A program made the translations under genes and the position numbers. Below are positions 6,836 through 14,730 of a DNA stretch of 16,937 nucleotides, piece after piece. Numbering within the stretch: the stretch's first letter is position 1; the number at the start of each line of letters is the position of its first letter. Source of the stretch: Actinomycetota bacterium. GTDB lineage: Bacteria; Actinomycetota; Acidimicrobiia; Acidimicrobiales; Ilumatobacteraceae. The stretch is from positions 1 to 16,937 of the forward strand of contig WLSJ01000020.1 in assembly GCA_009705865.1 (NCBI GenBank), read 5' to 3'. Under the pieces are notes generated by a model that was not told the DNA's origin, did no database searches, and saw only the letters and a list, made by a program, of their open reading frames with translations.

Positions 6836-7408
6836 ATGAGTCAACTCGTTCTTCTAATCGTCGGTGCTATGTGGATGGCCGTGTTGCTGCCTCCGTTGTT
6901 GCGCTCACGTTTCGATACCGGAGCAGTGTCGTCGGTTTCAGACTTCCGTCGCCAGCTTCACACTCTGCAACGCTCTCAGGCACCTGGTACTCAGTCGCCG
7001 ATGCGCGCGATGGCTCGTCCGTTGTCGTCTGCTCCTCGCATGACCGCGCCGATGTCTCGCCCTCAGGCTCAGGGCCCACGTTTGATCGCCAGTGACGGCG
7101 TCCTTGCAAACGAACCTCGCCACCGTCGTAGCCATCACACAGCTGAATTGCCTCGCACGCACTTTGCTGCCGAAACCGCATTTATGTCGTCTCGTGAAGT
7201 GGTGCGTCGTCGTCGTGTGAACGTTCTGTACGGAATGGTGGCAGCTAATGCCATCTCCTTGTTCCTTGGTCTCACCACTGGTAGCACCGCAATGCTCTAT
7301 GCATTCACGGTCGCATTCCTTGGCCTTGCGGCGTACTGCTACATCCTCGTGCAGATCCGCAACCAGGATTACCTTCGCCGTTATTACGGCCAACGCCAAG
7401 CAGCGTAA
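6836..7408 (+). CDS. SepX/GlpR-like membrane protein (putative divisome component)
   Basis: A 190-residue membrane protein. Residues 3-21 (QLVLLIVGAMWMAVLLPPL) are an N-terminal transmembrane segment followed by LLRSRFDTG and a short conserved-looking SVSDFRRQLHTLQR. Residues 47-120 are a low-complexity, Pro/Arg/His-rich linker. RRRR at 124-127 precedes two closely spaced C-terminal transmembrane segments (about 128-147 and 151-173). This plan, one N-terminal segment, a disordered loop, then an arginine cluster and a two-segment hairpin, is that of actinobacterial SepX (Streptomyces) and GlpR (Corynebacterium), which act in cell division. Those genes commonly sit near galU and a moeA-like gene, as here. 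AAGG at 6818-6821 is a weak, distant ribosome site. The call rests on topology and synteny, with little sequence identity to rely on. Confidence 0.6.
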   Translation: MSQLVLLIVGAMWMAVLLPPLLRSRFDTGAVSSVSDFRRQLHTLQRSQAPGTQSPMRAMARPLSSAPRMTAPMSRPQAQGPRLIASDGVLANEPRHRRSHHTAELPRTHFAAETAFMSSREVVRRRRVNVLYGMVAANAISLFLGLTTGSTAMLYAFTVAFLGLAAYCYILVQIRNQDYLRRYYGQRQAA

Positions 7409-7513
7409 GTCTCTGGTCCGAAACGGACTGTGACGCATGGCGTAGTCGCCCCTAGACTTTCCTCTTCATACACGTTTACTGAGCACTGGCTTAGTTCGCA
7501 GGGGGAATTCAAC

Positions 7514-9220
7514 ATGGCACTTTCATGGCTAGACGCGCAACAGCAAATTATGGCTCCCGGGTCTGGTTCGCCATTTGAATTGATGGAAGCTGACATTCGT
7601 GGAGTGAAGATGGACGTGTTTAAGAACAGTCCTCCGAACCTTGCAGTTGTGTTGCAGAATGCTCGCAACTTCGGAGACACAACGTTCCTGGTCTACGAAG
7701 GCGAGAAGTGGTCGTTTGCGCGAACCATGGATCAAGTTGATGGTCTCTGCCATCTGATGGTGAACACGTACGGCATCAAAAAGGGTGATCGTGTCGCCAT
7801 TGCCATGCGTAACTTCCCTGAATGGATCATGGCGTTTGCTGCAATCATTTCTGTCGGTGCAATCAGCGTGTCATTCAATGCATGGTGGACCGAAGACGAG
7901 ATGGACTTTGCATTGCAAGACTCTGGCGCAAAACTTCTGATCGGCGACCAGCAGCGCATTGATACCGCACATGCATCATGCCGCAAGCACGGAATCAAAA
8001 TGTTGTGCGTACGTCCAGAACATGAACTCGGCGCAGATATTGATGATTGGGCAGACGTTGTCAAGACTGGCCTCGGACCACTTGTTGCTGACATCACACT
8101 TGATGACGACGTCACCATTTTGTACACCTCTGGTACTACCGGACGCCCGAAGGGTGCAGTGTCTACTCACCGTGCGTTGATTAGTTCGCTCATGTCGTTC
8201 TCTGTTCGAAATGCAGTATTGAAATTGGCATCAGACGAACCAGAAGCACCTGCAGATCCGTTCCCGCCGTCATTCATTTTGATTGTTCCTCTTTTCCATG
8301 TCACCGGTTGCGTGCCAGTGATGCTCAGCTGTTTCATGGCTGGTCTCAAACTTGTCATCATGTACAAGTGGGACGCAGGCAAAGCACTACCGATCATCGC
8401 TGAGGAAAAAATCACGAACTTTGTTGGCGTTCCAACTCAGTCATGGGACCTTGTGAACCATCCTGATTTCGCAAAGTACGACACCAGCAGCCTTCGCCAA
8501 GTAGGCGGTGGTGGTGCACCAGCACCAGCAGCGCTTGTTGACAAGATTGACAAGGCCATCACAAAGGGAAGCCCCGGACTTGGCTACGGCATGACCGAGA
8601 CCAATGCGTACGGACCTGGTAACACGGGCAAGTTCTATACAGATCGCCCAACCAGCACAGGCCGCGCAACACTGCCGATGCGTCTCGAGATTCGTGACCC
8701 TGAAACGTTTAAAACACTCGGGCCAAACGAAATGGGCGAAGTGTGTATGTTCGGCCCTATGTTGATTCGTGGATATTGGAATCGTCCTGAAGCAACCGCT
8801 GAAACAATTGTTGATGGTTGGTTACGTACCGGCGACGGTGGATACATCGATGAAGAAGGCTTCTTGTTCATTAAGGACCGTATCAAAGACATGATTCTTC
8901 GCGGTGGCGAAAACATTTACTGCGTTGAAGTGGAAGGTGCTGTCTATGAGCATCCTGCAATTCATGAAGCCGCAGTCTTCGGTGTTCCTCACGAGCGCCT
9001 TGGTGAAGAAGTGGGAGTTGCCATCTTTCCGAAAGAAGGCGTGGCATTCACTGCTGATGATCTGTGGAAGTTCCTTGATGGAAAGATTTCGTCCTTCAAG
9101 GTTCCGAATCATGTTGTCATTATGAATGAACCATTGCCCCGTAATGCGGCCGGCAAGTTCTTGAAGACTGAACTTCGCGACCTAGTGGGCAAGGGCACGC
9201 TCAAAGCTGAGACTCGTTAA
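7514..9220 (+). CDS. AMP-forming fatty-acid--CoA ligase / acyl-CoA synthetase
   Basis: A 568-residue class I adenylate-forming enzyme that activates a carboxylic acid with ATP and transfers it to CoA. It shows the phosphate-binding loop YTSGTTGRPKG (residues 204-214), the A5 motif GYGMTETNA, the A7 motif WLRTGDGGYIDEEG, the hinge DRIKDMILRGGENIYCVEVE and the C-terminal catalytic lysine K548 in PRNAAGKFLK. Substrate is not readable from sequence; medium- or long-chain fatty acids are the usual annotation. The ATG at 7514 has a strong AGGGGGAA ribosome site at 7500-7507; an upstream GTG in frame at 7430 has no support. It stands alone on the + strand, and its stop (9218-9220) lies 7 bases from a 23-base direct repeat. 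Confidence 0.92.
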   Translation: MALSWLDAQQQIMAPGSGSPFELMEADIRGVKMDVFKNSPPNLAVVLQNARNFGDTTFLVYEGEKWSFARTMDQVDGLCHLMVNTYGIKKGDRVAIAMRNFPEWIMAFAAIISVGAISVSFNAWWTEDEMDFALQDSGAKLLIGDQQRIDTAHASCRKHGIKMLCVRPEHELGADIDDWADVVKTGLGPLVADITLDDDVTILYTSGTTGRPKGAVSTHRALISSLMSFSVRNAVLKLASDEPEAPADPFPPSFILIVPLFHVTGCVPVMLSCFMAGLKLVIMYKWDAGKALPIIAEEKITNFVGVPTQSWDLVNHPDFAKYDTSSLRQVGGGGAPAPAALVDKIDKAITKGSPGLGYGMTETNAYGPGNTGKFYTDRPTSTGRATLPMRLEIRDPETFKTLGPNEMGEVCMFGPMLIRGYWNRPEATAETIVDGWLRTGDGGYIDEEGFLFIKDRIKDMILRGGENIYCVEVEGAVYEHPAIHEAAVFGVPHERLGEEVGVAIFPKEGVAFTADDLWKFLDGKISSFKVPNHVVIMNEPLPRNAAGKFLKTELRDLVGKGTLKAETR

Positions 9221-9227
9221 GTAGTGG

Positions 9228-9250
9228 CGGTCTCTTCAGGGGGCCGCACA
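9228..9250. repeat. 23-bp direct repeat, copy 1 (outer)
   Basis: Identical over 23 bases to 9486-9508; it begins CGGTCTCTTCAGG and ends GGCCGCACA. Here it provides the last codons and the stop of the DUF433 gene on the minus strand, read in a different frame from the other copy. Confidence 0.95.
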
Positions 9251-9430
9251 CTCGATAGCGGCTCGGATGTGAGCTGCTGTGAGTTCAGGAAAGTCCACGA
9301 TGATTTCATCGTTAGTCATTCCGGATGCAAGGTAGTCGAGGACATCGTTTACGGAGATGCGTGTACCTATAAAACATGGCTGACCGCCACGTTTTCCTGG
9401 TTGCATATGGATTATCGATGTCAGATCCAT
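9236..9430 (-). CDS. DUF433 family protein (antitoxin-like)
   Basis: A 64-residue protein matching the DUF433 domain along its whole length: SIIHMQPGKRGGQPCFIGTR, ISVNDVLDYLASGMTNDEI and VDFPELTAAHIRAAI. DUF433 proteins are often the antitoxin half of toxin-antitoxin pairs with a PIN-like (DUF5615) partner. No such partner lies next to it; the flanking genes are an acyl-CoA ligase and an MFS transporter. The ATG at 9430 fits the family N-terminus, with AAGG a few bases upstream (short spacing). The final residues AAP and the stop come from the 23-base repeat, so the original C-terminus may have been replaced. It may be an orphan antitoxin, a decoy, or a DNA-binding protein of other function. 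Confidence 0.85.
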   Translation of the reverse strand: MDLTSIIHMQPGKRGGQPCFIGTRISVNDVLDYLASGMTNDEIIVDFPELTAAHIRAAIECAAP

Positions 9431-9438
9431 TCCCTTAC

Positions 9439-9467
9439 TTTACATACAGGGTCTGTCACTTTGTCAA
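9439..9467 (-). promoter_or_regulatory. Putative sigma-70-type promoter of the DUF433 gene
   Basis: On the minus strand a perfect -35 box TTGACA (9462-9467) is followed after 17 bases by TGTAAA (9439-9444, 4 of 6 matches to TATAAT), then the gene start at 9430. A short direct repeat TGACA-AAG-TGACA overlaps the -35 box. The promoter lies wholly inside the 235 unique bases of the inserted segment. Confidence 0.5.
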
Positions 9468-9474
9468 GCAATTA

Positions 9475-10641
9475 TTAGGGCGAAACGGTCTCTTCAGGGG
9501 GCCGCACATTTCGGAACATCATCAGAAGAAGTAGGTCATACGTAATTTTGAAGGCTGCACAAATTAGTAGTGGCCATGCAAAATTTGATTGATCAAGCAT
9601 CCAGCCAGCTGCAAGTGGCGGCAACGCAGAAGCCAAGCTGCGTGGAACATTTGTGATGCTTGCTGCAGCTGCACGTTCGTGTGGTTGCACCACTGCCATC
9701 ACGTAACTGGTGCGAACAGGTACGTCCATCTGCGACAGCAAACCGCGCAGAATAAATAGCCCCATGGCCCACCACACGTTGGGTGCAAGAACAACTGCAG
9801 CTAACAACACGCTGGCTGGGATGTGAGTGAACACCATGGTGCGCACAAGCCCAATGCGCTTTGACACCCGCACGGCTAGCAAGGACGAGAACGCAGACAA
9901 GATGCCAGCTGAGAAAAAGATGATGCCCAAAGTTCCTGGTGTGAGGTCAAAGCGCCGGTAGACCCACAACGCAAAGATTGCTTGCGTGGCAAAGCCCCCA
10001 CCAAATGAGTCAAGACTGAACAATGCAGCAAGTGTGTACACAGTTTTGCGTGACTGTTTGCCAAGCGCCGAATCTGCTTTTGTGGTGCGCATGCGGCTTG
10101 CTGGCGACAACCGAGAATAAATAGCTAGTAGCAATAATCCTGCAAGTCCGTACAACACAAAAGCTGCGCGTCGGCCAACCTCAGAATCATGCCCCATTGA
10201 TGTTGCTAGCCAGATAGGAATGCCAGCGCACAGTGCACCGATTGCGCCGACCAGTGAACCCACCAAGTTGAAGACTGCAAATACTTTCGTGCGGTCAGTA
10301 TCTGACACGGTTCCTGACAGCGTTGCTTGTTCGAGCGGCAAGAACACACTGACGTCGCCAGCACTTGGGTTCATTGTTCCGATTGCAGCAACGATAAGCA
10401 AGAGAATGAACGGAGTGCTCAGACCAAAAGCAATTCCAGTAATCACCATTAACCAGGATGAATACGTCAGTAAACGTTCAATGGAAAAACGATGTGAAGA
10501 GACCCCAACGATCAAAGTCAGTGCTGCAGAACCCAGCAATGATGCAGTGACGACGGCACCCACTTGAAACCCGGAAAAACCGAGATGCAACAGGAACGCC
10601 GGGAGCAAAACATATGCAATGCCATCTACAAACGCGCGCAC
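9475..10641 (-). CDS. Major facilitator superfamily transporter
   Basis: A multi-pass inner-membrane transporter (388 residues from this start) with about 11-12 hydrophobic segments, for example YVLLPAFLLHLGFSGFQVG, AALTLIVGVSSHRF, FILLLIVAAIGTM and GLAGLLLLAIY. The conserved MFS motif between segments 2 and 3 is weak. Substrate cannot be assigned. Start choice is difficult: family-like sequence (LIIATRGVRAFVDG) begins before the GTG at 10641. The earlier in-frame starts are TTG 10776 and ATG 10809, the latter with GGAG at good spacing; both lie inside the aminopeptidase gene that ends at 10703. The true start may therefore be upstream or non-canonical. The last three residues VSP and the stop lie outside the 23-base repeat and appear to come from the inserted DUF433 segment. 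Confidence 0.82.
   Translation of the reverse strand: MRAFVDGIAYVLLPAFLLHLGFSGFQVGAVVTASLLGSAALTLIVGVSSHRFSIERLLTYSSWLMVITGIAFGLSTPFILLLIVAAIGTMNPSAGDVSVFLPLEQATLSGTVSDTDRTKVFAVFNLVGSLVGAIGALCAGIPIWLATSMGHDSEVGRRAAFVLYGLAGLLLLAIYSRLSPASRMRTTKADSALGKQSRKTVYTLAALFSLDSFGGGFATQAIFALWVYRRFDLTPGTLGIIFFSAGILSAFSSLLAVRVSKRIGLVRTMVFTHIPASVLLAAVVLAPNVWWAMGLFILRGLLSQMDVPVRTSYVMAVVQPHERAAAASITNVPRSLASALPPLAAGWMLDQSNFAWPLLICAAFKITYDLLLLMMFRNVRPPEETVSP
9486..9508. repeat. 23-bp direct repeat, copy 2 (3' end of MFS gene)
   Basis: Identical to 9228-9250. In this copy it is read by the MFS gene as RPPEET. The distance between corresponding bases of the two copies is 258. Confidence 0.95.
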
Positions 10642-10702
10642 GCCACGAGTAGCAATGATGAGCTTTGCATCAGAGCTGGCAGAGGCAGGAAGAAAAGCGA
10701 TG

Positions 10703-13228
10703 TTATGCCTTGAGTGCTTGAGAAACGATGTCTGCTTCGCGTCGTCGGAGATCTGTGTTGACTCGTTGACGTTCAAGAACCTGGTCGAGCATCTTGCCAG
10801 CTTGTGCAATGGGGTGCTCCGAGAAGAACGACTGAATGTCAGCTTCCATTGTGTCTGAGTTCAATGTGGCGGTAGCACTTGCCATGCGGATGATGGTGTT
10901 TCCTGGGAATACATCATTGGCGTGTTGCCAATTTTGGCGCACAAAGCTCCATGCCTGTTCACCATGCTTGCGATTAGCAATGCAGCGGTTCAATAAGAAC
11001 GGTGCATTTTGTGTCTTTACTTCACTAGTTAACGCAAACTCACACGTGCGTGCAATGAGCTCTGCATTGTCGAATTCAGCCAGCGCATAGAGCATGCGAA
11101 TTTGCTCTTGTGGGGTTGACGGGTCGCGGTAACGCCCGAGGAACCAGTCGTAATCACCGGCGTCACCAGTTGCTGCAACAACATTGGTGGCAGCTGCAAC
11201 AAGCTCTGGTTCTGTGATGGTGTTGTTAAACAAGATGTCTCGGCATTGGCGCTGTGCGTCAGTGTTCTTTCCATAGATAGCAAGTTGCTGCACGAGAAGC
11301 CCACGCAATTTTGCAACAAGGTCTTCTTCGCCTTTGACGGGCGTCCACCCAAGTCGAGCAAGCGCAGGAGACACCAATTGTGTGACAAAGGATGTGAATG
11401 CTGGTTCAGACTCGGTTGGCACAATGCGGGAAAGAGATTTGAGAGAAGCAGAAATTGTTTGCCAGACGGCAAGGTCTTTTTCGTCAGTAAAGCCCTTCAG
11501 AAATGCAATGTATGCATCTGAGTTCATTGCGCCAGCGACTACTGCATTCCATGCATCATCAACCAGGTTGTATCGCTCGAGCGTGTCAAGCGAAGACAAT
11601 GTTGTACCAGTAATGCGCAATAGGAGATCAGCAGAATATTCCACGCGGAAGAATCCGGGTCCGTTTGCATTAACCACAATTGTGGCGGAGGTGTCAGAGA
11701 GAGGAATACGAATTTCGTCTGTCTCTAACAAGACTTTGCTAGAGGTGTTGCCTATGCGCAGATGAATGGGCACAACCCACAACGTGGCATCGGGATTGTT
11801 GTCAAAGGAGAACTGTCGTTGAGAGAGCACCAGATCAGTTCCGTTAATTTTTACCGAAATCAGTGGGTATCCGGCTTGCCAGATCCATGAATCCATGAGG
11901 CGACGGACAGGAACAACGGGGCCACCATCAGTACTGACGACATGTTCGATGGCATCCCACAGATCATTGGTTTCGGTATTGCCGAACGCGTGAGTCTTTA
12001 GGTAGTGGCTAACACCGGCGCGAAACCGGTCAGGTCCGATGTATTGCTCGAGCATGCGCAAGATGGCGCCACCTTTTTGATACGTGAGAACGTCGAACAT
12101 GCCATCGGCATCAGCAGGGGAGTTAACAGGAAATTCAATGGTGCGCGTTGAGTGCAATGAGTCAACATCGAATGCTGCACTGCGATCAAGACCGAAAGAT
12201 GTCCAGAGTTGCCACTGAGGCATGAACGCATCACATGCTGCGTATTCCATAAATGTTGCAAATGCTTCGTTGAGCCAAATGCCGTTCCACCAGCGCATGG
12301 TGACAAGGTCACCGAACCACATGTGAGCTAGTTCATGAGCAACGACTAGAGCTACAAGTTCTTGTTCAACTTGTGTTGAAGTTTCAGGGTCAACGAGCAA
12401 CAAAACTTCTCGGAAGGTGATGCATCCGACATTTTCCATAGCGCCTGAAGCAAAGTCTGGCAATGCAAGAAGATCTACTTTGTCGCCGGGGTAGGGCACG
12501 CCGTAATAGGTCTGAAACCAATCAAGAGCAAAGGTGCCAGCGCGCATTCCGAATTCAGTGAGATGAGATTTACCAGGTACATGAATAATGCGCACTTCAA
12601 TGTCGCCCACCATTTCGGTGGCAGAAGCTTCAAGAGGCCCGACAACAAATGCAACCAAGTAGGTAGACATGATCATGGTGTCAGCAAACCAAATGCGAGT
12701 GAGGCCATTGGTCAGTGACTCCCGACGAAATTCTTTGCTGTTTGACACGGCAAGGAATTCGCTCTTAATGGTGAGGTCTATTGCGAATACGGCTTTGAAA
12801 TCTGGTTCGTCGAAGCAGGGGAATGCGCGACGACAGTCTGTGGACTGCATTTGTGTGGTGGCAATAGTGCGCACGATGCCAGAGTCATCAGTAAAGGTAG
12901 AGCGATAGAAGCCACGCAACTTGTCATTGAGAATGCCAGTAAAAACTATGGCAATGTCGCATGGGCCTTGTGCCACGTTGGCACTGATGATGAGACGCTC
13001 TGATTCTTCGTGCAATGTGAATGTGGCATTGGCGCCATTGACAGTGACTGACGCGATGTCTAATTCAATGGCATTCACCACAATCTCTGAAACAGCAGTT
13101 GTGGCTTGAGCTGAGATAAGGACAGAACCCGTAAATGATGCGGCATCAAGATCAGGGGTTAACGACACCTCGTAGCGAGAAGGCACAACGGTGCGGGGCA
13201 GGCGAAAAGGATTATCAAGATGGCTCAC
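10703..13228 (-). CDS. pepN: M1 family aminopeptidase (PepN-like)
   Basis: An 841-residue zinc aminopeptidase that removes N-terminal residues from peptides. Domain order: N-terminal beta domain (PFRLPRTVVPSRYEVSL), catalytic domain with the substrate-binding GAMEN motif (262-266, GAMENVG), the zinc site HELAH (298-302) and the third ligand E321 in WLNEAFA, then a helical ERAP1-C-like C-terminal domain from about residue 500. DVLTYQKGGAILRML should carry the transition-state tyrosine. There is no signal peptide, so it is cytosolic. The start is GTG at 13228, immediately after which the conserved N-terminus begins; no ribosome site is evident. The MFS frame overlaps or closely follows its 3' end, suggesting co-transcription. 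The divergent kinase gene is within about 50-100 bases. Confidence 0.95.
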   Translation of the reverse strand: MSHLDNPFRLPRTVVPSRYEVSLTPDLDAASFTGSVLISAQATTAVSEIVVNAIELDIASVTVNGANATFTLHEESERLIISANVAQGPCDIAIVFTGILNDKLRGFYRSTFTDDSGIVRTIATTQMQSTDCRRAFPCFDEPDFKAVFAIDLTIKSEFLAVSNSKEFRRESLTNGLTRIWFADTMIMSTYLVAFVVGPLEASATEMVGDIEVRIIHVPGKSHLTEFGMRAGTFALDWFQTYYGVPYPGDKVDLLALPDFASGAMENVGCITFREVLLLVDPETSTQVEQELVALVVAHELAHMWFGDLVTMRWWNGIWLNEAFATFMEYAACDAFMPQWQLWTSFGLDRSAAFDVDSLHSTRTIEFPVNSPADADGMFDVLTYQKGGAILRMLEQYIGPDRFRAGVSHYLKTHAFGNTETNDLWDAIEHVVSTDGGPVVPVRRLMDSWIWQAGYPLISVKINGTDLVLSQRQFSFDNNPDATLWVVPIHLRIGNTSSKVLLETDEIRIPLSDTSATIVVNANGPGFFRVEYSADLLLRITGTTLSSLDTLERYNLVDDAWNAVVAGAMNSDAYIAFLKGFTDEKDLAVWQTISASLKSLSRIVPTESEPAFTSFVTQLVSPALARLGWTPVKGEEDLVAKLRGLLVQQLAIYGKNTDAQRQCRDILFNNTITEPELVAAATNVVAATGDAGDYDWFLGRYRDPSTPQEQIRMLYALAEFDNAELIARTCEFALTSEVKTQNAPFLLNRCIANRKHGEQAWSFVRQNWQHANDVFPGNTIIRMASATATLNSDTMEADIQSFFSEHPIAQAGKMLDQVLERQRVNTDLRRREADIVSQALKA

Positions 13229-13274
13229 GCAATAAAGGTTACTGGCATGGCTGGTGCGACTACCGTAGAGAACC

Positions 13275-14315
13275 GTGCCACGTAGTCATCCTTTCACCGC
13301 CCATATCCCTTCTCTCACCAATAAAGAGGGCATTCTGTATGACGTCGTCGGGGTGGGCAACGCTCTTGTCGACATGATTGCAATGGTCGACGATGCGTTC
13401 CTTGCCTCTCATGAGATGGTGAAGGGTTCAATGGCCCTTATTGAAACAGATCGCGCCGTTCAGTTATCAACTGCGGTTGGGGCCAGCACTCGTACCAGTG
13501 GTGGTTCTGGCGCAAATACCATCGCAGGCATTGCAAGCCTTGGTGGAGACGTTGCGTTTATCGGCAAAGTTGCAGACGATGAATTTGGTGCCGTGTTCGC
13601 TGAAGACATGAAGAAAGTTGGTGTTGATTTCCGCAGTGGTACACCTGACTCATCTGTTCCGACAGGACGTTGCATTATTGCGGTTACTCCCGATGCCCAG
13701 CGAACAATGAATACGTTCCTCGGTATCTCTACACAGTTGTCTTTTTCAGATCTTGATGCCAGCATTATTTCTGCTGGCGCAGTGCTGTATCTCGAGGGGT
13801 ACCTCTTCGACCGCGATGAAGCAAAGGATGCGTTTCGCCAAGCTGCAGCGGTTGCGCACGCCCATGGCCGCGTTGTATCACTGACCTTGTCCGATTCGTT
13901 TTGTGTAGATCGCCACCGTGCTGATTTCCAAGCGTTGGTGCGCAATGACATTGACGTGTTGTTTGCCAACGAAGATGAACTGAAGTCTTTGTATGAAACA
14001 GTTGATTTTGATGAAGCAGTGGAACTGTTGCGACGCGATTGCCATATTGCTGCAGTGACACGAAGCGAGAAAGGCTCTGTTGTCGTTACGCGCGATGATA
14101 TTCATACAGTTCCTGCGGTGCCCATTGCCAGCGTGGTTGATACCACTGGCGCAGGCGACTTGTATGCCGCTGGGTTCTTGCGCGGACTCACGCAGGGCAA
14201 AGACCTCACCAGTTGTGCCCGTATCGGGGCTATTGCAGCTGCCGAAGTGATTTCACATGTGGGCCCACGACCCTTGGTGCCGTTGACTTCTTTGTTGCCT
14301 GCTGATTTGCAGTAA
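13275..14315 (+). CDS. PfkB-family carbohydrate/adenosine kinase
   Basis: A ribokinase-fold kinase of 346 residues from this start. The N-terminal YDVVGVGNALVDM with HEMVKGSMALIE is typical of proteins annotated as adenosine kinase. GGSGANTIAGIASLGG is PfkB signature 1. DTTGAGDLYAAGFLRGL (residues 289-305) is signature 2 with catalytic base D295. Adenosine salvage to AMP is the likely role, but other sugars or nucleosides are possible. The only conventional start before the conserved region is GTG at 13275, which adds about 21 non-conserved residues. The good ribosome-like sequence AAAGAGGG (13323-13330) sits just before the family N-terminus but is correctly spaced only for an out-of-frame ATG at 13339. 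Start uncertain; the rest is intact. Confidence 0.85.
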   Translation: MPRSHPFTAHIPSLTNKEGILYDVVGVGNALVDMIAMVDDAFLASHEMVKGSMALIETDRAVQLSTAVGASTRTSGGSGANTIAGIASLGGDVAFIGKVADDEFGAVFAEDMKKVGVDFRSGTPDSSVPTGRCIIAVTPDAQRTMNTFLGISTQLSFSDLDASIISAGAVLYLEGYLFDRDEAKDAFRQAAAVAHAHGRVVSLTLSDSFCVDRHRADFQALVRNDIDVLFANEDELKSLYETVDFDEAVELLRRDCHIAAVTRSEKGSVVVTRDDIHTVPAVPIASVVDTTGAGDLYAAGFLRGLTQGKDLTSCARIGAIAAAEVISHVGPRPLVPLTSLLPADLQ

Positions 14316-14334
14316 CGCCCGTAGCCTTTATGGC

Positions 14335-14727
14335 ATGAGCGATACTTCGGCACTTACAGTTCTTGGCCAAACAGTGCATCATGCCATTGCGCACGTGGAA
14401 GTGTTCCCGGCACCTGCGCATGTTTCATCTGTCACGTTTACAACTGATGAGTTGTCGTCAATCTGCCCGGTGACGCAACAGCCAGATATTGCAACAGTTG
14501 TTATTGAATACGAACCAGACCAGTTCTGCATCGAATCAAAGAGCCTCAAGTTGTACCTGTGGGGTTTCCGGGATCGTGCAGTATTTGCAGAAGCATTAGC
14601 CGCTGAAATTGCAGAAGAAGTGATGGCAACAGCCAAGCCATACGCAGTGCGTGTGCACTTAACGCAACGTCCTCGTGGTGGTATTGAAGTCAGTGCCGTT
14701 GCTGAAATGTTCAGCGACGCCGAATAG
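14335..14727 (+). CDS. queF: NADPH-dependent 7-cyano-7-deazaguanine reductase
   Basis: QueF reduces the nitrile preQ0 to preQ1 in queuosine tRNA modification. This is the short, unimodular (130-residue) T-fold form. The catalytic nucleophile C44 lies in SSICPVTQQPD with the acid D51. The NADPH-binding motif ESKSLKLYLW spans 67-76, and QRPRGGIEV is near the C-terminus. Spacing from C44 to D51 and to E67 equals that in the B. subtilis enzyme. It starts 19 bases after the kinase and is probably co-transcribed; the other queuosine genes are not in this window. The stop is 3 bases from the stop of the convergent crotonase. Confidence 0.95.
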   Translation: MSDTSALTVLGQTVHHAIAHVEVFPAPAHVSSVTFTTDELSSICPVTQQPDIATVVIEYEPDQFCIESKSLKLYLWGFRDRAVFAEALAAEIAEEVMATAKPYAVRVHLTQRPRGGIEVSAVAEMFSDAE

Positions 14728-14730
14728 CAA

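Larger units (their letters stand above)
9228..9485 (-). mobile_element. Candidate 258-bp single-gene insertion carrying a DUF433 gene
   Basis: The segment consists of one copy of the 23-base repeat plus 235 unique bases holding one small gene with its own promoter-like sequence. The second repeat copy is the 3' end of the MFS gene. Deleting one repeat copy and the unique bases would make the MFS gene read RPPEETATT and stop at 9217-9219, overlapping the stop of the acyl-CoA ligase as TTAA. That restored junction resembles the CTAG stop overlaps at 277-280 and 3989-3992. I see no transposase, integrase or terminal inverted repeats, so the mechanism is unknown. The insertion is an inference from the repeat geometry. 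Confidence 0.55.

Noticed and set aside
7412..7432. Terminator after the SepX/GlpR-like gene
   Set aside because: GTCCG-AAA-CGGAC can form a 5-bp hairpin but it is short and not followed by a T-run.
9228..9508. Insertion sequence or MITE
   Set aside because: No transposase and no terminal inverted repeats are visible; only the direct repeats support an insertion, so no family was assigned.
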